From contig NZ_LT891968.1 of the NCBI RefSeq assembly GCF_900186505.1, positions 96,118 to 160,117 on the forward strand: 64,000 nucleotides of DNA. The letters are read 5' to 3'. This document shows, piece after piece, positions 32,768-40,233 of the stretch (position 1 is the stretch's first letter; each line of letters begins with the position of its first letter). Below the pieces are notes generated by a model. That model did no database searches, was not told the origin of the DNA, and was given only the letters and a program-made list of their open reading frames with translations. The translations under genes were made by a program, and so were the position numbers. The stretch comes from Enorma phocaeensis (GTDB taxonomy: Bacteria > Actinomycetota > Coriobacteriia > Coriobacteriales > Coriobacteriaceae).

Positions 32768-33502
32768 ATGACGAAGACGGCAATCCTCGTAGACGGCGGT
32801 TTCTACCGCAAGCGCGCGGCGAAGCTCTGGGGCAAGAAGACTCCCGAGGAGCGGGCGGAGGAGCTCAACCGCTACGTGTTCCGTCACATCCTGGAGAAGC
32901 GCGACGGCCATGTCCGCCGCGAGCTCTACCGCATCTTCTACTACGACTGCCCGCCGGTCCAGAGCACGGTCTACCACCCGCTCCTGAAGAGGAACATCGA
33001 CTTCGGGAAGGAGGAGACGTACCGCTGGACGCTCGACTTCTTCGACGCGCTCAAGAGCAAGCGCAAGATGGCGCTGCGCATGGGCAAGCTCTCTGACGTG
33101 CGGCCCCACTTCATGCTCGATCCTGAGAAGGTCAAGAAGCTCTGCGCGGGGTCCATCACGGTCGAGGATCTGACCGAGCGCGACTTCCGCATCTCCTTCT
33201 CCCAGAAGGGCGTGGACATGCGCATGGGCATCGACATATCGTCGCTCGCCTACGACGGCATCGTCTCGCAGATCATCCTCGTATCCGGCGACAGCGACTT
33301 CGTCCCCGCCGCCAAGGCGGCACGCCGCAAGGGCATCGACTTCATCCTCGATCCTATGGGTAACTCGATAAGCAGCGACCTCATGGAGCATATCGATGGC
33401 AAGGAGTCGTTCACCGACCGCGATCCCATGCGGCGCGCCGACGCCGCGGGGGGAAGTGCTGGACATGGCGCTGCGCCGGATCGCGAGGAGATGAGCGCAT
33501 GA
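32768..33502 (+). CDS. NYN-domain (PIN-like, LabA/DUF88) putative ribonuclease
   Basis: 244 residues as read. A NYN domain fills about residues 4-205: AILVDGGF (Asp 9), RMGIDISSLAYDG (Asp 156), ILVSGDSDFVPAAKAARRKG (Asp 175 and 177), the acidic set that binds metal in PIN-like RNases. Between them is a basic helical insertion. Family members cleave or bind RNA, and some act in phage defence or in RNA processing; its target here is unknown. The final 28 residues come from the duplicated 87-bp segment and again follow a G6 run (33448-33453), with an alternative ending EVLDMALRRIARR in another frame. The ATG at 32768 is 17 bp past the IS repeat, so the insertion displaced its original upstream region. 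Confidence 0.82.
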   Translation: MTKTAILVDGGFYRKRAAKLWGKKTPEERAEELNRYVFRHILEKRDGHVRRELYRIFYYDCPPVQSTVYHPLLKRNIDFGKEETYRWTLDFFDALKSKRKMALRMGKLSDVRPHFMLDPEKVKKLCAGSITVEDLTERDFRISFSQKGVDMRMGIDISSLAYDGIVSQIILVSGDSDFVPAAKAARRKGIDFILDPMGNSISSDLMEHIDGKESFTDRDPMRRADAAGGSAGHGAAPDREEMSA

Positions 33503-33505
33503 GCG
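33419..33505 (+). repeat. 87-bp duplicated segment, copy B
   Basis: Second copy of 30382-30468. The ATG at its end opens only a nine-codon frame (MSGALGMTI), as if a downstream gene had been lost or replaced. Confidence 0.92.
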
Positions 33506-33583
33506 GGGCACTTGGGATGACCATATGATGTCAAAACGAGTTGGTAGAATCGCCGCGAGGTGGTTCAGATGTGGAGAAGGACG

Positions 33584-34459
33584 ATGCAGACCAAATCGGT
33601 GACAGTGAAGTTCGGCGGCGACCTCGAGGGCGTATCCGTCGACACCTTCACTCAAGTCGTGCTCAACTACGCCAGGGTGCTTCAGCTCGCCGCCGCTGAG
33701 ACCGATCCGAACGTGAAGATCGATGTCAAGATCACAGCCACGAGACCAGGCTGTCTCGAGGCGATCCTTCAAACCGCCGTCACGAGTCTACCTGGGCTGT
33801 TGGCAACGCTATCCCAGGTTAGCGATCAGCTGACACCCATCATCGATAACGTAAACGGATATCTGAAGTTGAGGCAGTTCCTCGGGAAGAAGGGGGCTCC
33901 CAAGTCCGTCGAGAGCTCGGGAAGCGGCATCACCATCGTCACCGGCGATAACTCGACCATCAACGTTACCAACAACGTTTACAGGCTTGGTACATCGGAC
34001 CCCGTCGACAGCGCAGCCGAGATGATGTTCTCGGCGCTTGAGGGGGACGACAGCATCGCCAGCATCTCCATCGGATCCGAAGGCACCGAGGGCTTCGAGG
34101 CGCCTTCAGCCGATTTCCCGACGATAAAGACGGCACCACAATGCGTCGTGGGAGACGAGCGGGTGAAGATTGAGGAGAAGGTCTACCTCTCGGTAACGAA
34201 ACCGATGCTTGAAGTGAGCGACAAGAGGAAATGGGAGTTTTACTGGAATGGCCAGAAAGCCACCGGATATGTCTCCGATTTCGAATTCCTGAACAAGCTC
34301 GTGAGCCATGAGTACACGTTCGGCATCGGGGACGACATCTTGGCCGATCTTGAGCTGACTCAGAAGCGAAACGCCATGAATGTTTGGGAGAACAAGCGGA
34401 TACGCGTCATCAAGGTATACGACGTCATCGCTCAACCGAAGAGACGGAAGCTGTTCTGA
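33584..34459 (+). CDS. hypothetical protein of an unnamed family, island cargo
   Basis: 291 residues, soluble, no signal peptide or membrane helix. Three parts are visible: an N-terminal alpha/beta region (about 1-100) starting VTVKFGGDLEGVSVDTF with ATRPGCLEAIL; a central Asn/Thr-rich stretch TIVTGDNSTINVTNNVYRL that looks like beta structure; and a C-terminal beta-rich region (KRKWEFYWNGQKATGYVSDFEFL, GIGDDILADLEL). I recall this three-part pattern among uncharacterised proteins of mobile elements but cannot name a function. The ATG at 33584 has GGAG seven bases upstream; ATG 33572 and GTG 33560 are alternatives. It follows the NYN gene and precedes the integrase in the same orientation. 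Confidence 0.65.
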   Translation: MQTKSVTVKFGGDLEGVSVDTFTQVVLNYARVLQLAAAETDPNVKIDVKITATRPGCLEAILQTAVTSLPGLLATLSQVSDQLTPIIDNVNGYLKLRQFLGKKGAPKSVESSGSGITIVTGDNSTINVTNNVYRLGTSDPVDSAAEMMFSALEGDDSIASISIGSEGTEGFEAPSADFPTIKTAPQCVVGDERVKIEEKVYLSVTKPMLEVSDKRKWEFYWNGQKATGYVSDFEFLNKLVSHEYTFGIGDDILADLELTQKRNAMNVWENKRIRVIKVYDVIAQPKRRKLF

Positions 34460-34599
34460 TCCGAGAGGCGTGATATCAGCGGCGCAAGCGCACTATGATG
34501 GCGCATCAACAGCAAACCGCCCTCCCCCTCCAAAGCTTGGCGGCGACGAGGGGAAGGGCTGAGTACCCACCGAGATCCGGGAGGCAAGGTGATTTTACC

Positions 34600-35691
34600 A
34601 TGGCCGTCCGCAGGCTAAAGAACGGCAAGTGGCAGGCCGACGTCACGGTCGGCGTGAAATGGGACGGCGCCCGCGACCGCCGCACCCGGGTGTGCAGGAC
34701 CAAAAAGGAGGCCCAAGCGGCGGAGCGGGCATTTCCCATCGAGCGCGACGGCAGGCGCGGGATCTCCGGGCGAATCACGTTCCGCGAGTTCGTGGATACG
34801 CTCTGGTGGCCGCAGAAGGCCGGGCTCAGGCGCAACTCGCGCGACACCTACCGCCAGGTGCTCAAGCGCAGGCTCGTGCCGGCATTCGGCGACATGGACC
34901 TCGAGCGCATAAACCGCATGTCCGTGCAGAAGATGATCCTCTCGTGCCCCACGCGCAAGTCGGCGCAGAAGGCCCGCGAGGTGCTTTCCTCGGTCCTGGG
35001 CAACGCCGTCGAGATGGGCATGATAGCGGTGAACCCAGCGTCCTTCCGCTACCAGTACCCCAAGAAGGGTGACGGCGGCAGGCAGGGCGAGTGGCTCACC
35101 ACCTTCGCCCAGCACCGCCGGCTGCTCGGGTACCTGAGGGAGCGCTGCCCCGGCACGGCCGAGGAGCGCATGGTGGTCCTCGGGCTCTGCCTGGGCCTGC
35201 GGAAGGGCGAGATCTTCGGCATCGACTGGGAGGACGTCGACCTCGCGCGCGGCACGGTGGCCATACGGCGCACGTACACCGTGGGCGAGGGCGGCGCCGC
35301 CCTCGACGACCCCAAGACCGAGCGGAACGAGCGCACCATACCGCTCACCTCTTGGGCGGCCGCCAGAATGAAGGCATGGGGCCCGTCATCCGGCCCGATA
35401 GTGACCGGGCGCGACGGCGGGCGCATGAACCCTAACACGGCCGGCAAGCACATGCGCAGGCTCGTCGAGGGGTGCTATGATGACGGCGAGCCCATCCCGC
35501 GCGTGACGCTCTACACGCTGCGGCACAGCTTCGCCACCGCCTGCATCGGCGCGGGCATCGAGGTGGCCAAGGTCTCGCGGTGGCTCGGCCACTGCGACGT
35601 GAGCACCACGTACAACCGCTACGTGAGGCCCATGCTCGGCGACCTCGAGGTCGAGACCTCCGTCATCGATGCGGCGATGGGCGATGTGTAG
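34600..35691 (+). CDS. tyrosine recombinase (site-specific integrase)
   Basis: 363 residues. N-terminal AP2-like/arm-binding region (RRLKNGKWQADVTVGVKWDG), SAM-like core-binding domain (TFREFVDTLWWPQK...), C-terminal catalytic domain with Arg in LGLCLGLRKGEIFGIDWEDVD, the YTLRHSFATACIGAG box (first His of HxxR replaced by Tyr), WLGHCDVSTTYNRYV supplying His and the Tyr nucleophile. It lies 70 bp from attR, the usual position, and presumably integrates the island into ssrA. The ATG at 34600 follows AAGGTG; longer in-frame starts add no conserved sequence. No excisionase is obvious. Confidence 0.92.
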   Translation: MAVRRLKNGKWQADVTVGVKWDGARDRRTRVCRTKKEAQAAERAFPIERDGRRGISGRITFREFVDTLWWPQKAGLRRNSRDTYRQVLKRRLVPAFGDMDLERINRMSVQKMILSCPTRKSAQKAREVLSSVLGNAVEMGMIAVNPASFRYQYPKKGDGGRQGEWLTTFAQHRRLLGYLRERCPGTAEERMVVLGLCLGLRKGEIFGIDWEDVDLARGTVAIRRTYTVGEGGAALDDPKTERNERTIPLTSWAAARMKAWGPSSGPIVTGRDGGRMNPNTAGKHMRRLVEGCYDDGEPIPRVTLYTLRHSFATACIGAGIEVAKVSRWLGHCDVSTTYNRYVRPMLGDLEVETSVIDAAMGDV

Positions 35692-35761
35692 GCGGTGTGA
35701 TTGTGGCAATTCTGGCAAACGCTCTAAACGTTCGCGCAGGTAGACAGCGCATGTAACAGGC

Positions 35762-35785
35762 GTTCGATTCTCCGCGGCTCCACCA
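35762..35785 (+). repeat. attR of the ssrA island
   Basis: Exact 24-bp copy of the ssrA 3' end found at 29721-29744, with no tmRNA body attached. It marks the right boundary of the island. Confidence 0.9.
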
Positions 35786-35794
35786 CAAGAGAAT

Positions 35795-35829
35795 AGGGCG
35801 AACTCTCATCAAGAGGGCTCGCCCTTTTT
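35795..35829 (+). terminator. ancestral ssrA terminator, now stranded beyond attR
   Basis: GGGCGA / TCGCCC stem with an internal CTCT/AGAG pairing and a run of five T, ten bases after the attR CCA. In the island-free chromosome it would follow ssrA directly. Confidence 0.8.
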
Positions 35830-35866
35830 GCTATCCGCCCTCTAACAGCAATCAGCAATGCCAGCA

Positions 35867-35903
35867 ATGCGGGCCTCCACCCAACTCGGATGGAGGCCCG
35901 CAT
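35867..35903. terminator. strong hairpin, probably bidirectional terminator
   Basis: Perfect 13-bp stem ATGCGGGCCTCCA / TGGAGGCCCGCAT with TTTTGTT on the plus side. It lies between the ssrA/island side and the convergent end of the peptide ABC operon. Confidence 0.75.
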
Positions 35904-35958
35904 TTTGTTATCTACCGGTCAGATGGAGAGTGCGGGGCCGAAGCCCGCAACGCCAACG

Positions 35959-37059
35959 TTACTCAGCAGCCTTTTTAGCGGCCACCACGGGATCGGCGTT
36001 CACATCGGACTTTCCGCGACCGTACGTGGGGCGCGCCGCATCGTATTGCAGGTCGCGGGCGACGTCGAGCACCTTGTCCTGGGTCACGTTCGCATAGCGA
36101 TGGCATGCGCACATGTGGTTGGGCAGCACCTCGGTAAGGTTGGGCGCACCAACCTCGCAGGCGCCGATCTTGGCAAAGCAACGCCCTGCAAAGCGGCAAC
36201 CCGCCGGAGGATCGATGGGGCTCGGTACATCGCCCTCGAGAATGATGCGCTTTCGCTGCAGATGCGGATTAGGACTCGGGATGGCCGAGAGCAGCGCCTG
36301 CGTGTAGGGGCAGAGCGGCTCATGGTAAAGCGAGTTCTTGGGAGCGATCTCCATCAGACGACCCAGATACATGACGCCCACGCGATCCGAAATGTGCTTC
36401 ACGACGTTCAGGCCATGGGCGATGAACAGATACGTGAGTCCGAACTGATCCTTCAGGTCGTCGAGAAGGTTAAGCACCTGCGCCTGAATTGACACGTCAA
36501 GCGCCGATACGGGCTCGTCGCAGACGATGAGCTTGGGATTCACCGCAAGCGCACGGGCGATACCGACACGCTGGCGCTGTCCACCTGAGAACTCATGCGG
36601 ATAGCGGTTCTTCATGTAGCTCGCCAAGCCCACACGCTCGAGCAGCTCATCCACGCGCGCATCGATCTTGTCAGCGGGCAGGATATTGTTGGTCTTGATG
36701 GGCTCCGCTACGATCTGGCCGATCGTCATTCGCGGGTTCAGGCTCGCGTACGGATCCTGGAAGATAAGCTGGATCTCGCTGCAGAGCTTGCGGCGCTCCT
36801 TGTGCGGAAGCGCGGTGATATCGCGCCCCTCAAAAAGGATTTTTCCGCTCGTAGGCTTGAGCAGCCCCACAAGCATCTTGCCGATGGTGCTCTTGCCGCA
36901 ACCCGACTCTCCGACCAGGCCGAACGCCTCGCCTTTCTTGATCGAGAAGCTCACATCGTCGACGGCGCGCACGAACGATGTCGGCTTGCCAAAGAAGTTG
37001 CTGTCGGCCACGAAGCTCTTGGTGAGGTGCTGAACCTCGAGCAGGGTCTCGTTTTCCAT
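35959..37059 (-). CDS. oligopeptide/dipeptide ABC transporter ATP-binding protein (DppF/OppF type)
   Basis: 366 residues. ABC ATPase with Walker A GESGCGKST, signature FSGGQRQRVGIARAL and Walker B KLIVCDEPVSALD, plus the oligopeptide C-terminal extension with the Cys cluster CRFAGRCF...CEVGAP...CACH. The switch region reads FIAHGLNVV where most homologues have SHDLxVV: the His is kept but the following Asp is Gly. It energises the DppBC channel from the cytoplasm. The ATG at 37059 lies directly against the DppD stop. Last gene of the SBP-B-C-D-F operon. Confidence 0.9.
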   Translation of the reverse strand: MENETLLEVQHLTKSFVADSNFFGKPTSFVRAVDDVSFSIKKGEAFGLVGESGCGKSTIGKMLVGLLKPTSGKILFEGRDITALPHKERRKLCSEIQLIFQDPYASLNPRMTIGQIVAEPIKTNNILPADKIDARVDELLERVGLASYMKNRYPHEFSGGQRQRVGIARALAVNPKLIVCDEPVSALDVSIQAQVLNLLDDLKDQFGLTYLFIAHGLNVVKHISDRVGVMYLGRLMEIAPKNSLYHEPLCPYTQALLSAIPSPNPHLQRKRIILEGDVPSPIDPPAGCRFAGRCFAKIGACEVGAPNLTEVLPNHMCACHRYANVTQDKVLDVARDLQYDAARPTYGRGKSDVNADPVVAAKKAAE

Positions 37060-38109
37060 CTAGTGCACCTCCTCCTCGGTGGCGCCCACCGAGCGGTTCG
37101 CGCGCTCATGCTGCGTAGCGATGGCGCGCTCGACCTCGGAAGGATCGTCGTACAGGAAGCAGCGGACGCGTCGGTCGGTACCGGGAACGTCACGCAGCTC
37201 GGGAACCTCCTTGCGGCACCGATCGAAGCACCGGTCGCATCGGTCGGAGAAGGGGCATCCCGGGGGCATGTCGAGCACGTTGGGCACCGAGCCCTTGATC
37301 ATGTAGAGGCGCTCGGACTGCTCGTCCTCCAAACGCGGAATGGACCGCAGAAGACCGAGCGTGTAGGGGTGCAGCGGGTAGTCGAACAGCTCGACCTTCT
37401 CGCCCTCCTCGACCACCTGGCCGCAGTACATGACGACCACGCGGTCGGCCACCTCGGACACGACGCCCAGGTCGTGCGTGATGAGCATGACGGCCATGTC
37501 GAACTCGTCGCGCAGCTTGTAGATAAGGTCCAGGATCTGAGCCTGGATCGTCACGTCGAGCGCCGTCGTAGGCTCGTCGGCGATCAGGAGCTTGGGATCG
37601 CAGGAGAGTGCCATGGCGATCATGACGCGCTGGCGCATGCCGCCCGACATCTGATGCGGATAATCGCGCGCGCGCTCCTCGGGGCTAGGGATGCCCACCA
37701 CGCGCAGCATCTCGACCGCACGCGCCCAAGCGTCCTTCTTATTCATGTCGGTATGCGTCTGGATGGCCTCGACGATCTGGTCGCCCACGCGATAGACGGG
37801 ATTCAAGCTCGTCATGGGCTCTTGGAAGATCATCGAGATCTGATCGCCGCGGATGGCCTCCATCTCGCGTTCGCTCGCAGCAAGGAGATCCTTGCCGTCG
37901 AACGTGATGGAACCGCCGGCAACATGGCCGGGATCCTGCAGGAGGCCCATGATCGAGAGCGAGGTCACGCTCTTGCCCGAACCCGACTCGCCCACCACGG
38001 CCAGGATCTCGCCGCGGTCGATGGAGAAGGTGACGCCGTTCACTGCGCGGACGATGCCCTTACGCGTGGGGAACTCGGTAACGAGGTCCTTCACTTCAAG
38101 CAATGCCAT
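37060..38109 (-). CDS. oligopeptide/dipeptide ABC transporter ATP-binding protein (DppD/OppD type)
   Basis: 349 residues. Walker A GESGSGKSVTS, signature MSGGMRQRVMIAMAL, Walker B KLLIADEPTTALD and switch LITHDLGVV are all canonical. The C-terminal oligopeptide extension has CPFSDRCDRCFDRC, a Cys pattern that in related proteins binds an iron-sulphur cluster. The ATG at 38109 is preferred; a GTG three codons earlier overlaps the DppC stop. Confidence 0.9.
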   Translation of the reverse strand: MALLEVKDLVTEFPTRKGIVRAVNGVTFSIDRGEILAVVGESGSGKSVTSLSIMGLLQDPGHVAGGSITFDGKDLLAASEREMEAIRGDQISMIFQEPMTSLNPVYRVGDQIVEAIQTHTDMNKKDAWARAVEMLRVVGIPSPEERARDYPHQMSGGMRQRVMIAMALSCDPKLLIADEPTTALDVTIQAQILDLIYKLRDEFDMAVMLITHDLGVVSEVADRVVVMYCGQVVEEGEKVELFDYPLHPYTLGLLRSIPRLEDEQSERLYMIKGSVPNVLDMPPGCPFSDRCDRCFDRCRKEVPELRDVPGTDRRVRCFLYDDPSEVERAIATQHERANRSVGATEEEVH

Positions 38110-38114
38110 AGGTA

Positions 38115-39071
38115 TCACCGCTTCCTTGCTTTGGGATCGAAGGCGTCGCGGATACCGTCACCCAGCAGGTTGAAAGCGAGCACGGTGATGGTGATGGCAA
38201 GACCGGGGAAGATCATCGCGTGCGGGGCGCGGAAGATGTAGTTGCGCCCGCGACCCAGCATGTCGCCCCATTCCGCCGCCGGCGGCTGCACGCCCAGGCC
38301 CAAGAAGCCGAGCGCCGCCGCATCGAGGATGGCGCCAGAGATGCCGAGCGTCGCGCGCACGATGATCGAGGGCAGCACGTTAGGTAGCACGTGGCGGAAG
38401 ATGATCGTGGCATCGGAATCGCCGATGACGCGCGCGGCTGCCACGTAGTCGGTCTGCTTGACCGCAAGGATCTGGCTGCGCACGATACGCGCGTACTCAG
38501 GAATCGACACAAAGCCGATGGCGATGATCGCCTTGTCGATGCCGCGGCCGAGTGCCGCCATGAACGCGATGGCAAGCAGGATGGACGGGATGGCGAGCAT
38601 CATGTCCATGAAGCGCATGATGATCGTATCGACGATTCCGCCCTTGTAGCCGGCGATTGCGCCGAGCGCGACGCCGATCGTGAGCGAAATGGCGACCGAG
38701 AGCAGACCGACCGTAAGCGAGATCTGGCTACCGATAAGGATGCGGCTGAAGATGTCACGGCCCTGCTGGTCCGTGCCGAACCAATGCTCGGCGCTCGGTC
38801 CTTCGAACGATTGGGAAAGATCCTGTTGATACGGATCGCACGGAAGCACCTGTGGTGCGATGGCCGTCACGATGGCAATGATCACAAGCAGCGAGATGAC
38901 CACAAGGCTCACCATTGCAGGCTTGTTCTGCGTGAGGGAGTACCACATGTCCTTCCAGAGCGACTCGGGCTTCTGCGCAGCGCGCTCGCCCTCCGGCGCC
39001 TCAGGCGGCATCTGCGATGGCGCGGGCTCCTCCTCGCGGAGGACGGCTGCATCGTTGATGAGTTCTGCCAT
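38115..39071 (-). CDS. oligopeptide/dipeptide ABC transporter permease (DppC/OppC type)
   Basis: 318 residues. A long charged cytoplasmic N-terminus (about 50 residues, Pro/Glu-rich) leads into the OppC-N motif and five to six membrane helices. The periplasmic-type segment FGTDQQGRDIFSRIL and the EAA loop YVAAARVIGDSDATIIFRHVLPNV are conserved. Start ATG 39071; it overlaps or abuts the DppB stop region, so translation is probably coupled. Confidence 0.9.
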   Translation of the reverse strand: MAELINDAAVLREEEPAPSQMPPEAPEGERAAQKPESLWKDMWYSLTQNKPAMVSLVVISLLVIIAIVTAIAPQVLPCDPYQQDLSQSFEGPSAEHWFGTDQQGRDIFSRILIGSQISLTVGLLSVAISLTIGVALGAIAGYKGGIVDTIIMRFMDMMLAIPSILLAIAFMAALGRGIDKAIIAIGFVSIPEYARIVRSQILAVKQTDYVAAARVIGDSDATIIFRHVLPNVLPSIIVRATLGISGAILDAAALGFLGLGVQPPAAEWGDMLGRGRNYIFRAPHAMIFPGLAITITVLAFNLLGDGIRDAFDPKARKR

Positions 39072-39076
39072 GCGAA

Positions 39077-40093
39077 TCACCCCTCTTCCTGCGAGTACTT
39101 GATGCGGGGATCGAGATAGGCGTAGATCACGTCGACCACGAGGTTGACGATGATGAAGATGACGCCAATCAGGAGCACCGCTCCTTGGACAACCGGGAAG
39201 TCTGACTTAAGGATGCAATCGACCACATACTTTCCGATGCCCGGCCACGCAAAGACCGTCTCGGTGAGCATAGCGCCACCAAGAAGGCCGCCCAGCTGGA
39301 GTCCGATGACCGTCGTGATGGGAAGCATGGCGTTGCGCAGCGCATGGTGGCGATTCACGCGGCCCCGACGCAGGCCTTTCGCCCGGGCGGTGCGCACGTA
39401 GTCCTCGTTGAGGGTATCGAGCATGCTCGAACGGGTCATGCGCGTAATGACCGCCATGGAGTAGAGCGAGAGCGCCAGAGCCGGAAGGATGATGTGGCTC
39501 AGCGCATCGGAGAACGCCTCGAAGTCACCTGAGAGCAGGGTATCGATCAGGTAGAGGCCCGTACCCCCCACCGGTGCAAGCAGAGGATCGATGCGACCGG
39601 ACGACGGGAGCACGTGAAGCACGCCTGCGAAGAGGATGATGAGCAAGATTCCCGACCAGAAGATCGGCATGGAGACACCGATCAGGGCGAAGATCATCGA
39701 GACGCCGTCGATGAAGGTGTTCTTGTGCACCGCGGAGACGACGCCCAGCACGATGCCGACGACCGTGGCGATGACGATCGCGACGAGCGCGAGCTCCACC
39801 GTGGCAGGGAAGCGGCTCATAAGCTCCTGGATAACCGGCGTGTGCGTGTAGTAGCTCTCGCCGAGGTCCCCGGTGAGCGCACCGGTGAGGAAGTCGAAGT
39901 ACTGCACGATGATGGGATCGTTCAACCCGTTGGCATCGCGCCAGGCCTCCATGGCCTCGGCGGTGGCATGCTGGCCGAGAACGACAGGCGCCGGGTCGGC
40001 CGAGAACACGCGCATGATGAGGAACACCAGGATGGAGACACCCAGCAGGACCGGGATCGCCAACAGGATGCGCTTGATGATGTATTTCAGCAC
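39077..40093 (-). CDS. oligopeptide/dipeptide ABC transporter permease (DppB/OppB type)
   Basis: 338 residues. Family start MLKYIIKRILLAIPVLLGVSILVFLIMR, the GDLGESYYTHTPV segment and the EAA loop EDYVRTARAKGLRRGRVNRHHALRNAMLP. Pairs with DppC to form the membrane channel. It lies 140 bp downstream of the binding-protein gene, with a terminator-like hairpin between them. Confidence 0.9.
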   Translation of the reverse strand: MLKYIIKRILLAIPVLLGVSILVFLIMRVFSADPAPVVLGQHATAEAMEAWRDANGLNDPIIVQYFDFLTGALTGDLGESYYTHTPVIQELMSRFPATVELALVAIVIATVVGIVLGVVSAVHKNTFIDGVSMIFALIGVSMPIFWSGILLIILFAGVLHVLPSSGRIDPLLAPVGGTGLYLIDTLLSGDFEAFSDALSHIILPALALSLYSMAVITRMTRSSMLDTLNEDYVRTARAKGLRRGRVNRHHALRNAMLPITTVIGLQLGGLLGGAMLTETVFAWPGIGKYVVDCILKSDFPVVQGAVLLIGVIFIIVNLVVDVIYAYLDPRIKYSQEEG

Positions 40094-40150
40094 GTCGTCT
40101 ACCTCCTTTCCATTCCTTTCAGACCCGGCGGCACCGGGCCGGTTGTCACC

Positions 40151-40184
40151 AAAACGGGCCGGGCAAGGCGCCCGGCCCCGTTTT
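40151..40184 (-). terminator. intra-operon hairpin between binding-protein and permease genes
   Basis: Near-perfect stem AAAACGGGGCCGGGC / GCCCGGCCCGTTTT ending in TTTT on the minus strand. In operons of this layout such partial terminators or processing sites keep the binding protein in excess over the membrane subunits. Confidence 0.75.
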
Positions 40185-40233
40185 CGCTGCTAATGACAAA
40201 CGATTATACGCGTTTGCACCGCGAAGCCCAAAC

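Larger units (their letters stand above)
29745..35785 (+). mobile_element. 6-kb integrative island in ssrA
   Basis: About 6.04 kb between two 24-bp copies of the ssrA 3' end. Contents in order: terminator, operator array, XRE regulator, SieB-like membrane protein, an IS110/IS1111 insertion on the opposite strand, NYN-domain protein, unknown protein, tyrosine integrase next to attR. No replication, capsid, terminase or conjugation gene is visible, so it resembles a small satellite or cargo island that may need outside help to move. All genes except the IS transposase are on the plus strand. Confidence 0.88.

Noticed and set aside
33499..33528. Nine-codon frame MSGALGMTI after repeat copy B as a gene
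   Set aside because: Too short and explained as the remnant start left by the duplicated junction.
35762..35785. tRNA-like 3' end with CCA
   Set aside because: Only the last 24 bp of tmRNA are present; it is the attR copy, not a second RNA gene.
36595..38241. Plus-strand open frame of 548 codons
   Set aside because: Antisense shadow of the two peptide-transport ATPase genes.
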